Of a stretch of 5,687 nucleotides of DNA, positions 1 to 5,687 are shown in pieces (the first letter of the stretch is position 1; each line of letters begins with the position of its first letter). Source of the DNA: an uncultured Oscillospiraceae bacterium (GTDB lineage Bacteria > Bacillota > Clostridia > Oscillospirales > Ruminococcaceae); contig CAKSJL010000098.1 in the NCBI GenBank assembly GCA_934463345.1, positions 1 through 5,687 on the forward strand, given 5' to 3'. The translations under genes were made by a program, and so were the position numbers. Below the pieces are notes generated by a model. The model saw nothing but the letters and a program-made list of their open reading frames with translations, ran no database searches and was not told the origin of the DNA.

Positions 1-648
1 TTCAGTAAACATATTTATCGCTGAATGCTCCCCGTACTTCTTTATCGGCAAAATTCCTGTCATGTACGCAAGGGCAACATAACTCTTGTTTTTTAGCAAA
101 TCACGCAGAAAATTAAGGTAAGTTGTTTGTGAATCGTTGTCTTCTTTATGTCGGCGGAATATGCAGTCCCATTCATCTATAATGAAAATAAATGGAATTT
201 TAAACTGTGCAAACACTTTATCAAGCACATTTATAAGAGTAACACGTCTTGGAAATTTAGCATCAGGAAATTCTTCAGTAATCTCATCTATTATATCTTC
301 TTCAATGAATTTTACCATTTCTTTTATATTTTCAGCCTCATCAAGATATTTTACCATATTGATATGAATGACATTATATTTATTGAGATGTTTTTCAAAT
401 GAATCAGCTTTAGCAATTTTGTATTTGCTAAACAATCCCCTTGAATCGCAGCCACGGCTATAGTAGGCAGTCAGCATATTCGCTGCCATTGATTTTCCGA
501 AACGTCTTGGACGGCTTACGCAGATGTATTTTTGTTCCGTACGCAGCACTTTATTGGTATATGACATCAGTTCAGTTTTGTCAACATATATTTCAGAATT
601 TAAAGCCTCCTGAAAATCAATATTATCTGGATTTAGTAGTATTCCCAT
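1..648 (-). CDS. AAA-ATPase-like protein (PF09820 type), 3' end outside the window
   Basis: This is the first 216 codons of an open frame that runs off the left edge without a stop. The start ATG (648-646) has a strong Shine-Dalgarno AGGAGGT at 656-662, 7 nt upstream. The protein opens with a YVDKTELM segment (residues 21-28), followed by a degenerate P-loop SRPRRFGKS (45-53), a Walker B-like strand ending in IIDEWD (156-161), and the block YMTGILPIKKYG (195-206). These are the hallmarks of the AAA-ATPase-like family (PF09820). Full-length members are usually around 500-600 aa and often carry a C-terminal PD-(D/E)XK nuclease-like domain (DUF1703), which here would lie outside the window. The cellular role of the family is poorly established and I do not assign one. 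There is no signal peptide, so it should be cytoplasmic. It has its own promoter and is separated from the enzyme gene by a terminator, so the two are probably not co-transcribed. The family call is firm; the function is unknown. Confidence 0.9.
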   Translation of the reverse strand, partial: MGILLNPDNIDFQEALNSEIYVDKTELMSYTNKVLRTEQKYICVSRPRRFGKSMAANMLTAYYSRGCDSRGLFSKYKIAKADSFEKHLNKYNVIHINMVKYLDEAENIKEMVKFIEEDIIDEITEEFPDAKFPRRVTLINVLDKVFAQFKIPFIFIIDEWDCIFRRHKEDNDSQTTYLNFLRDLLKNKSYVALAYMTGILPIKKYGEHSAINMFTE

Positions 649-679
649 TTGCAGCACCTCCTGCGATTTTGTTAACTAT

Positions 680-708
680 ATTATATCACGATTTAAACTA
701 TTTTGCAA
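680..708 (-). promoter_or_regulatory. Extended -10 promoter of the AAA-ATPase-like gene
   Basis: On the minus strand there is a perfect -10 TATAAT (685-680) preceded by TG one base away (TGATATAAT, an extended -10). It is separated by 17 bp from a -35-like TTGCAA (708-703, 4 of 6 matches to consensus). The predicted transcript start near 673 would give a leader of roughly 25 nt containing the AGGAGGT ribosome binding site at 656-662. This is consistent with a housekeeping sigma-A promoter. No operator-like repeat overlaps it that I can see. Confidence 0.7.
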
Positions 709-901
709 TGATTGTTACGTTTTGGTATGAAATATTATGACCACCTTAGAGTTTAAATTCGCTAATTTCTGTTTTATTTACATAGTATAACAGTAAGATA
801 GGAAAATAGTCAAGATATGAGTTTATATTTCTCTGGAGATTATAAAGAGAAACTGTGGTTGAAAATTATAGTTTTAAATTGATTTGAAATTTCTAAGAAT
901 A
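709..901. other. AT-rich intergenic stretch, no gene seen
   Basis: This is the middle of the 360-bp gap between the AAA-ATPase-like start and the enzyme stop. Neither strand has a convincing coding frame with a ribosome binding site. The only structure noted is a weak 7-bp inverted repeat, TTTCTCT (828-834) and AGAGAAA (846-852), with an 11-nt loop. I assign it no function. Confidence 0.5.
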
Positions 902-949
902 AATCGCCCCTGCATAAAACAAAACGCACAATTTTATGCAGGGGCGATT
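902..949 (-). terminator. Probable terminator of the GH9-dockerin-GH16 gene
   Basis: A perfect 18-bp stem (902-919 with 932-949) encloses a 12-nt loop, with a GC-rich core GCCCCTGCAT. On the minus strand it starts about 60 nt after the enzyme stop codon and is followed by the T-rich but interrupted run TTATTCTT. The T tract is weaker than in a textbook intrinsic terminator. Both strands are T-rich after the stem, so it may act in either direction. Its position right after the long gene makes termination of that transcript the most likely role. Confidence 0.75.
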
Positions 950-1008
950 ATTTATGTCATTTTAACACATAACCGACAGCGCAGACATCGGCTATGCAAT
1001 GAACATCA

Positions 1009-4000
1009 TTAGTTGTTTTGGCTGTATGTAACCCACTGGTAACGTGCTGTGAGAGGTGTGTTGCCATCAAACGGGTTAAGCCAGTCATCAACACCTTTTC
1101 CAGGCCATACATTCATCATAATTTTTCCGGGTGTTGAGGGTATATTGTTATAAGCTGTATAAACTGCCTTTCCGTCAATATACCATGTTATATGATCTTG
1201 CTGCCAGTCAAATCCGTAGGTATGGAATCCCTTTGATGCATCAAATCCAAGGTCATACATATATTCATGGTTTCCAATTCCGTTTGTATAATAGTTAAGC
1301 TGAACCTTTGTTGTATCCTTTCCGAGTATCTCTATGTCTATTTCATCCCATGGATTGTTGTCAGACGGACCTGTGTATGTGAAGAATGAGGACACAACGC
1401 CATCATTCTTGATAGCCTGCATTGATGTTTCATAATAACCGTATCCATAAAAATCTGTTGTACGGTATTCAGCAGCAGAATAATTATACTGTCCGGAATG
1501 ATCCTTGTCAATCGTCAAATTAAGTACTCCGCCTTCAAATGAAGTATTCTGTTTATACCATCCACAGTCAAAGCAACTACCGTTTGTCCAGCCGTCAGAA
1601 GCAAAGAATACAGGTGTTTCGCCATTTCTGAAATCAGCTGTAACTGTTGCATTTTTGTTCATTGGCGTACCATAGTCTGCTATGCCATACGAAACGGTAG
1701 TAGTTGTTTCAGCCGGTGAAGTAACAACAGGCTGTGTTGTGGTTGTTAACGGCTCTGTTGGCTGTACAGGGGGCTCAGTCGGGTCAACTGTGCCTTCTTT
1801 TGAAAATTCGGTTATTTTTCCGATTATATATTTCTGGAGCATTACTATATCAGCAACAGTATTTTTTCCGTCCTGATTGACATCAGCAGCCTTTGCAGAT
1901 GCAGCCGATGAGAATACACCATTTTTTACGCCTCTTTTTGCAAGAACATCATCAAAGCAGTTTATGATTCCGTCACCATTTACATCACCAAGTGTATATT
2001 TATCAGATGATGAATCAGTACTGCCGGTAAGTGAGATAAGATATGTAAGAGGTGAGTTCCAGTATATAGTGATTTCATTTGTTGAATAGCTTTCCGAATT
2101 ATCAACATATCTCTTTGCAGCAGGGAGGTCCTGACAATATGCCTTTGCCGCACTATCTTCAAGATTCTGGTTAACACCACCCACAAGCATTCCCTTCATA
2201 GCCTTTCCGACTGCCATTGACGGTCTGTGATGTGGGTTTTCAGGAGATACTGTTCCATAGCCCGTAAAGAAGCATTCTCCGACAGGATTTACACCCATCA
2301 GATAGTCAAGCTGCGCATTTGCAGAGTCAAGATACTTGTTATCTTTTGTAACATCATAAGCAATACCAAGTATAACACCTTCATTAGCTACAGTCATGTT
2401 GCTTCCCCAGTCATATTTTGTGAGTGCAACACCGTAAGGCGAGCTGTCCGAACGTGAAACCAGAGTATTAGCTTGAGATATAACAGCGTTTTTGGCTTTT
2501 GAGTATGCCTGCGAATCTTCGCTTATATTACCAGCTGTCAGTATAGCGATATTTCCATAATCACCGACATGCGCCCATTCAAGTCCCTTTGACGAGGTCA
2601 TACTGTTGAATGCATTTTCATATTTGCTACTGTTTGTTGCACGATAAAGCTGTGCAGCTGCCCAGTAGCGCTCATCCTTGTCTGATGTATCGCCGTATTC
2701 ACCGGTTGTAATATCCTCCGGATTTTTGAAAATCAGATTAGGATTTGCTTCAAGAAAACTCCATGCAAGTTCTGCACGTTCAAGACAATCGTTGGCAAAC
2801 GATGCATCAACATCGCTGTAAAATTCATACGCTAAAGCCATTGCAGCACAAAAGTCAGCAGTAGAAGTGGTTGTAACAGGAGTAACAATCAGCGGATCAG
2901 TTTCCTTTTCAGGTGACACATATCCCGGAAAACTTTCGCAGGTTACTTTGTGGTAAACACCGCCGTCTGCTCTCTGCATTTTTTTCATCCACTCAAGCTC
3001 ATAACGTACCTCATCAAGTATGTCAGGAATTCCGTTTCCGCTTTCCGGGATTCCTATATTATCACCATAAAGCGAAGGATCTGACTGATATGCATACAGA
3101 AGATCAGCAACCGCTTTAGCAGCAGGAACTACATATCTGCCATAGTCACCAGCATCATGCCATCCGCCGGAAACGTCAATTTTTTCATTTGTACCGTAAA
3201 TTGTTGCTGTACCTGTATGACATGCAGGATGACTGAAATCGCTGTCACTTACAGCTGTTCCGCAACGCTGAAGATAAAGCATTCTTACGCTGTCATCAAG
3301 GAGATTTGAATATATACCGTCACCGATCTCAAAAGTGTACGAATTATCAAGGCTGCCACAGGTTATGTAATACTTTCCTTTTTCTGTAACAGTTGAAAAA
3401 TCACCTGTTCTGTTTGTTTCACCTGCGCTGGTGTTGTTTATTTCATCTGAAAGCTTTCCGGTGTAAACAACCTTTTTTGTTTCTGCATTTACAACGGAAA
3501 ATTGATCCGTTCCGCTGACATTTCTGAAAACCGCCGTTTTTCTGCTGTCCTGCCTGTAACCTATCTGATTTGTTGTTATAGGCGGTTCATATGGTCTTGT
3601 TGCAGAATAGTCAACCTTACTGTCATCGATAAGTTCAAGTGAAACATTGTCAAGGTAGATTTTGTGTTCTGCAAGAGCTCCCTCATGTTTTTCCTGGATT
3701 CCGCAGTTGAAAACAAGCTTTGACATAATATCTGTTTCTGCTTCCATTGTAAACTCATAGTCTACAGTCTGAGGAGTTGAAGTAAGCTCCAGCCCCTTCC
3801 ATGTGTATGCCTGATAAGTACCTCCGTTTTGCTGTATCATTGCTTCAATATATCTGTCAGTCGTTGAAGATATATCATATTTCAGACGATAAACTCCATT
3901 CTGATAAAGAGGTATTATATCATAAAACATCTGAACTGAATAATTCAGCTTTCCTACATTGCTTACTGTAAGAGCAAGACGTCCGTTTTCAGTTCCAAGA

Positions 4001-4179
4001 GAGCATACGCCTCCGCTTTCCTTATAGGTTCCCCATCCTGTAGAACCTGAATCAAAGGTAGAATTGCTGATAATATTTGATGCAGCATAAATTGGCGACG
4101 GTATTGCCGGAATTGCCGCTGTTATGACCGCACATGCTGCAAGCATAGCCATGCAGCGCCTTAGTGTACCCCTTCTCAT
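1009..4179 (-). CDS. Secreted cellulosomal bifunctional enzyme: CBM4/9-Ig-GH9-dockerin-GH16
   Basis: This is a 1056-aa exported glycoside hydrolase. The start at 4179 is chosen because GAGAGGAG lies 8 nt upstream; an in-frame ATG 27 nt further upstream lacks such a site. The order is: a signal peptide with an Arg-rich start, a hydrophobic core and likely cleavage after SPIYA (residue ~32); a CBM4/9-like module (~34-187) ending in [14 protein letters not shown]; a cellulase N-terminal Ig-like module (~198-284, beginning TTNQIGYR); a GH9 catalytic module (~289-718); a type I dockerin (~727-791); a Thr/Pro linker (~792-840); and a GH16 module (~841-1056). GH9 residues visible are [10 protein letters not shown] with D342 and D345 (base pair of aspartates), NPHHRPS (~648-654), and E702 in [10 protein letters not shown] (acid). 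GH16 shows [13 protein letters not shown] with E946, D948 and E950, closely resembling Bacillus lichenases (beta-1,3-1,4-glucanase, EC 3.2.1.73). The CBM4-Ig-GH9 order is known from cellulosomal cellobiohydrolases and endoglucanases, so endo versus exo action is open. All catalytic residues appear intact. The dockerin implies attachment to a scaffoldin. Confidence 0.95.
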   Translation of the reverse strand: MRRGTLRRCMAMLAACAVITAAIPAIPSPIYAASNIISNSTFDSGSTGWGTYKESGGVCSLGTENGRLALTVSNVGKLNYSVQMFYDIIPLYQNGVYRLKYDISSTTDRYIEAMIQQNGGTYQAYTWKGLELTSTPQTVDYEFTMEAETDIMSKLVFNCGIQEKHEGALAEHKIYLDNVSLELIDDSKVDYSATRPYEPPITTNQIGYRQDSRKTAVFRNVSGTDQFSVVNAETKKVVYTGKLSDEINNTSAGETNRTGDFSTVTEKGKYYITCGSLDNSYTFEIGDGIYSNLLDDSVRMLYLQRCGTAVSDSDFSHPACHTGTATIYGTNEKIDVSGGWHDAGDYGRYVVPAAKAVADLLYAYQSDPSLYGDNIGIPESGNGIPDILDEVRYELEWMKKMQRADGGVYHKVTCESFPGYVSPEKETDPLIVTPVTTTSTADFCAAMALAYEFYSDVDASFANDCLERAELAWSFLEANPNLIFKNPEDITTGEYGDTSDKDERYWAAAQLYRATNSSKYENAFNSMTSSKGLEWAHVGDYGNIAILTAGNISEDSQAYSKAKNAVISQANTLVSRSDSSPYGVALTKYDWGSNMTVANEGVILGIAYDVTKDNKYLDSANAQLDYLMGVNPVGECFFTGYGTVSPENPHHRPSMAVGKAMKGMLVGGVNQNLEDSAAKAYCQDLPAAKRYVDNSESYSTNEITIYWNSPLTYLISLTGSTDSSSDKYTLGDVNGDGIINCFDDVLAKRGVKNGVFSSAASAKAADVNQDGKNTVADIVMLQKYIIGKITEFSKEGTVDPTEPPVQPTEPLTTTTQPVVTSPAETTTTVSYGIADYGTPMNKNATVTADFRNGETPVFFASDGWTNGSCFDCGWYKQNTSFEGGVLNLTIDKDHSGQYNYSAAEYRTTDFYGYGYYETSMQAIKNDGVVSSFFTYTGPSDNNPWDEIDIEILGKDTTKVQLNYYTNGIGNHEYMYDLGFDASKGFHTYGFDWQQDHITWYIDGKAVYTAYNNIPSTPGKIMMNVWPGKGVDDWLNPFDGNTPLTARYQWVTYSQNN

Positions 4180-4187
4180 AATAAAAA

Positions 4188-4195
4188 CTCCTCTC
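4188..4195 (-). promoter_or_regulatory. Ribosome binding site that fixes the enzyme start
   Basis: GAGAGGAG on the minus strand sits 8 nt before the ATG at 4179-4177. The longer frame could begin at 4206 or 4197, but those ATGs would put this Shine-Dalgarno inside the coding sequence. They would also add MTKMRGVFI in front of a normal Arg-rich signal peptide start. The start at 4179 is therefore preferred. Confidence 0.85.
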
Positions 4196-4215
4196 ATTTT
4201 CGTCAATATACTTTA

Positions 4216-4377
4216 GATCGTGTTAACATAAAAATGAAATGCACATCTTTTCGGCATAATTTCACGCCAACAGCGTTAAAAATTCTTGCCAGACGCAAGT
4301 ATACTTGCAAACTTTTGCCTTGTTTGCGTAGAAATTCTGCACGAAAATTCACACAAGCATTTTATGTGAACACGCTC
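4216..4377. repeat. MITE-like 162-bp imperfect palindrome with terminal inverted repeats and TA ends
   Basis: The left end GATCGTGTTAACATAAAA (4216-4233) and the reverse complement of the right end GAGCGTGTTCACATAAAA (from 4377-4360) match at 16 of 18 positions. Each end is flanked by TA (4214-4215 and 4378-4379), as expected for a TA target duplication. The match continues inward: 4248-4267 (TTTTCGGCATAATTTCACGC) pairs with 4326-4347 with two bulges and one mismatch. Near the centre is a perfect 14-bp palindrome GCAAGTATACTTGC (4295-4308). The whole element can therefore fold into one long stem-loop. It is too short to encode a transposase and no frame in it looks coding. TA-duplicating short inverted-repeat elements are typical non-autonomous derivatives of some IS5-group or IS630/mariner elements; which family mobilised this one is unknown. 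It lies between the regulator and the enzyme, ending about 20 bp before the enzyme ribosome binding site. Confidence 0.75.
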
Positions 4378-4402
4378 TAAAACAACGTCCATAATTAATC
4401 GA

Positions 4403-4467
4403 ATACATGTATATATTTTACTATTAATGATGTACAATTATATACAACTTTATTGATAAAAATAGTA
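4403..4467. repeat. Cluster of small inverted repeats around the candidate -10
   Basis: Three symmetric features lie close together: a 10-bp palindrome ATACATGTAT (4403-4412); an inverted pair TACTATT (4419-4425) and AATAGTA (4461-4467); and, nested inside the pair, TGTA (4431-4434) facing TACA (4443-4446) on either side of the TATAAT box. Such a layout could be an operator or a weak hairpin. AT-rich composition makes chance symmetry common, so this is only a candidate. Confidence 0.3.
4437..4442 (-). promoter_or_regulatory. Candidate -10 box for the enzyme gene
   Basis: A perfect TATAAT on the minus strand lies in the AT-rich region upstream of the palindromic element. No good -35 occurs at 16-18 bp; the sequence there is CTATTT or a neighbouring hexamer. 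If used, the leader would be about 250 nt and would contain the whole 4216-4377 element. A poor -35 would suit an activator-dependent promoter, but in such AT-rich DNA a TATAAT can arise by chance. I found no better promoter between the element and the enzyme start. Confidence 0.35.
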
Positions 4468-4532
4468 GATTCATGACATAGAAACCCGCTCTTATGAGCA
4501 GATAAAAATATATTTAAAGCAAAATATAAAAA

Positions 4533-5336
4533 TTATTTCTGTTCAAAATTATCCTGATCTGATTCTGGAGGAATGTTTGCAGATATATTTGCGTTTATGT
4601 TGAAATCAGGGATAGTATGTTGTTTTTTGTATTTTTTAGGAGTGATCCCCATGTATTTGCGAAATATTTTTATGAAATAACTTTGTGAACTGAAGCCAAG
4701 AATATTACTTATTTCAATGTCACTGTATTGTGTATAAAGCAGCAGTGAAGCAGACTCTTCAATTTTCAGCCTGTTTATATATTCACCGAATGATTCCCCG
4801 GTTTCTTTTTTAAAAAGCCTTGAGAGATAGGATGTACTTATTTTCAAGTGAGCTGCTACATCATCAAGAAGTATGCGACTGTGAAGATGACAGATTATAT
4901 AGTCAATGGCATGAACTATCTGTCTTGAATAAACTCCTCGAAGCTTAATCCGACGCATTTTGTCAGTATAACTCTCGATCATCTCATAGTGAACCTTTCG
5001 TATTTCTGCTTCAGTTTTACAAGTATCGGTTTTTTGTATATAAAGGTCACTTAAATTATAGGATTCCTCTGGAGTCATACCGCCTTTAATACAATATCTT
5101 GCTATAATTGCAACCAAGACTACCATATGATATTTCAGGTTACGCAGAGGATCATGACTTAGAATTCCGCATCCATCACAAAAAAGAGGTTTCATGAAAA
5201 CCCTTACCAGATCCATGTTTCCGGAGCATATACTTTCATAAAAAGCTATTTCACGGTCGAAAGAAGCATGTTCAAAATTATTTTCACGCTGATTGAACAA
5301 CTGTTCTGCAATCTTTTTTTCTGTTTCAGCATTCAT
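4533..5336 (-). CDS. AraC-family transcriptional regulator, non-cupin N-terminal domain
   Basis: This is a 267-aa cytoplasmic DNA-binding protein. The C-terminal AraC/XylS domain (~139-240) contains two helix-turn-helix units: LDDVAAHLKISTSYLSRLFKKETG (~157-180) and IEISNILGFSSQSYFIKIFRKYMGITPKKYKK (~207-238). The second carries the classic family signature GFSSQSYFIKIFRKYMGITPKKYK. The N-terminal part is not an obvious sugar-binding cupin. It contains DPLRNLKYHMVVLVAIIARYCIKGG and YNLSDLYIQK, a helical block I recognise from a group of clostridial AraC-type regulators whose signal is not known. A short hydrophilic Asn/Pro-rich tail follows the DNA-binding domain. The start at 5336 is chosen over an in-frame ATG at 5363, because the latter lies inside the promoter spacer. 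A GGTGA (5346-5342) provides a modest ribosome binding site. The gene lies just upstream of the enzyme gene in the same direction, so regulation of that gene is plausible but is inference. Confidence 0.92.
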   Translation of the reverse strand: MNAETEKKIAEQLFNQRENNFEHASFDREIAFYESICSGNMDLVRVFMKPLFCDGCGILSHDPLRNLKYHMVVLVAIIARYCIKGGMTPEESYNLSDLYIQKTDTCKTEAEIRKVHYEMIESYTDKMRRIKLRGVYSRQIVHAIDYIICHLHSRILLDDVAAHLKISTSYLSRLFKKETGESFGEYINRLKIEESASLLLYTQYSDIEISNILGFSSQSYFIKIFRKYMGITPKKYKKQHTIPDFNINANISANIPPESDQDNFEQK

Positions 5337-5353
5337 TATTTTCACCCAGGATA

Positions 5354-5382
5354 ATTTTATCATAATTCAGCTTTAATTGCAA
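5354..5382 (-). promoter_or_regulatory. Extended -10 promoter of the AraC-family gene
   Basis: On the minus strand TTGCAA (5382-5377) and TAAAAT (5359-5354, 5 of 6) are separated by exactly 17 bp, with TG one base before the -10 (TGATAAAAT). The predicted start of transcription is near 5347. This gives a leader of only about 10 nt, including GGTGA, before the ATG at 5336. The layout (TTGCAA, 17 bp, TG plus one base, -10) is the same as that of the promoter at 680-708. Confidence 0.65.
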
Positions 5383-5452
5383 TCGTTATACATTTACACT
5401 TCAATACGTATGTTTTGAAAGACGTTTTTTATCTGTGATTTTGTAAAAATCT

Positions 5453-5484
5453 AACCCCGATTCCATTGTGGAATCGGGGTTTTT
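5453..5484. terminator. Strong bidirectional intrinsic terminator
   Basis: A perfect 13-bp stem, AACCCCGATTCCA (5453-5465) with TGGAATCGGGGTT (5469-5481), closes on a TTG loop. On the plus strand it runs directly into TTTTT (5480-5484). On the minus strand the stem is followed by AGATTTTTA. No plus-strand gene is seen to its left, so its likely job is to end a minus-strand transcript entering from the right, insulating the AraC-family promoter about 70 bp away. Confidence 0.8.
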
Positions 5485-5492
5485 GGACGATC

Positions 5493-5525
5493 AGAGAAGA
5501 AGAGCTTTAAGAGCTCTTCTTTTCT
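5493..5525. terminator. Second hairpin next to the terminator
   Basis: AAGAAGAGCT (5497-5506) pairs perfectly with AGCTCTTCTT (5512-5521) around a TTAAG loop. The stem extends to 14 bp (5493-5506 with 5512-5525) with one G-T pair. Followed on the plus strand it is T-rich (TTTTCTT within its own arm); on the minus strand no T run follows. It may be part of a tandem terminator with 5453-5484 or a 3' processing stem of the transcript from the right. Confidence 0.5.
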
Positions 5526-5687
5526 TGAGGTAATTAAAAGAGATCGAAATATGTCTTTCCATATTTCCAGTCAAGATGATATTGTATAGTGGACTGTCCA
5601 ACCAAGGATACTATAAGAAATCAACAAGGCCAAGAGGGAATTCACGTTTAGGGGAATGAAGTCTGAAATTGAAAACAGCAAGATGAA
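5526..5687. other. Unassigned right-edge stretch
   Basis: No frame on either strand gives a recognisable protein. On the minus strand one frame stays open from the edge for 37 codons (stop near 5575), with a hydrophobic, unremarkable translation. Another reads from a stop near 5614 and ends at 5490 in a Lys/Arg/Leu-rich tail. The plus frames are broken by stops. A small inverted pair TATAGT (5585-5590) and ACTATA (5610-5615) surrounds the odd palindrome TGGACTGTCCA (5590-5600). It could be the 3' untranslated end of a gene lying to the right, or degraded mobile DNA; I cannot decide. Confidence 0.3.

Noticed and set aside
441..740. Plus-strand open frame of 99 codons
   Set aside because: It lies opposite the AAA-ATPase-like gene and its promoter, has no ribosome binding site, and its translation resembles no protein family.
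1682..1876. Plus-strand open frame rich in Val and Gly
   Set aside because: It is the complement of the Thr/Pro linker and dockerin coding region; its odd composition reflects the opposite strand.
1980..2186. Minus-strand frame overlapping the GH9 C-terminal region in another phase
   Set aside because: It overlaps an intact, well-recognised catalytic module and has no support of its own.
4180..4206. Nine extra N-terminal residues on the enzyme (start at 4206)
   Set aside because: The Shine-Dalgarno GAGAGGAG would fall inside the coding sequence, and the start at 4179 gives a normal signal peptide.
4201..4235. TATATT just upstream of the enzyme ribosome binding site as a -10 box
   Set aside because: No acceptable -35 occurs at 16-18 bp, and the leader would be extremely short.
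4285..4310. Promoter inside the palindromic element reading toward the enzyme (TTGCAA at 4310-4305)
   Set aside because: The hexamer 17 bp downstream is AAGAAT, a poor -10 with no TG extension, and TTGCAA here overlaps the central palindrome.
4491..4502. Small hairpin GCTC-TTAT-GAGC as terminator of the AraC-family gene
   Set aside because: The stem is only 4 bp and the following T tract is short and interrupted, so it is too weak to call.
5576..5659. Short plus-strand frame beginning ATGATATTG
   Set aside because: It has 27 codons, no ribosome binding site and no recognisable similarity.

Overview
The window comes from a low-to-mid-GC, AT-rich-intergenic Firmicute, most likely a rumen or gut cellulosome-forming Ruminococcus such as R. 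flavefaciens or a close relative. The main evidence is one large secreted enzyme that joins a cellulase and a mixed-linkage beta-glucanase around a cellulosomal dockerin. The species call is inference; the dockerin and enzyme families are read directly from the translation.

All three recognisable genes lie on the minus strand, so the window reads from right to left. At the right edge (5526-5687) is a stretch I could not assign, followed by two strong hairpins (5493-5525 and 5453-5481) that probably end a transcript entering from the right. Next is an AraC-family regulator (4533-5336) with a readable promoter whose position decides the start codon. A 353-bp AT-rich intergenic region follows (4180-4532). 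It contains a candidate -10 box flanked by inverted repeats, and a 162-bp element (4216-4377) that is one long imperfect palindrome with 18-bp terminal inverted repeats and TA at both ends, like a MITE. This element ends about 20 bp before the ribosome binding site of the enzyme gene.

The enzyme gene (1009-4179, 1056 aa) has the order: signal peptide, CBM4/9-like module, Ig-like module, GH9 catalytic module, type I dockerin, Thr/Pro linker, GH16 lichenase. It ends at a perfect 18-bp stem (902-949). At the left edge is the 5' part of an AAA-ATPase-like gene (1-648, running off the window), with its own extended -10 promoter and a strong Shine-Dalgarno sequence.

Functionally, the enzyme would be exported and docked on a cell-surface scaffoldin, where it would attack cellulose and cereal beta-glucan together. 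The adjacent AraC protein is a plausible but unproven regulator. The AAA-ATPase gene appears to be an unrelated, separately transcribed unit. I did not see a wholly new system. The most unusual items are the GH9-dockerin-GH16 architecture and the palindromic element in the leader of that gene.
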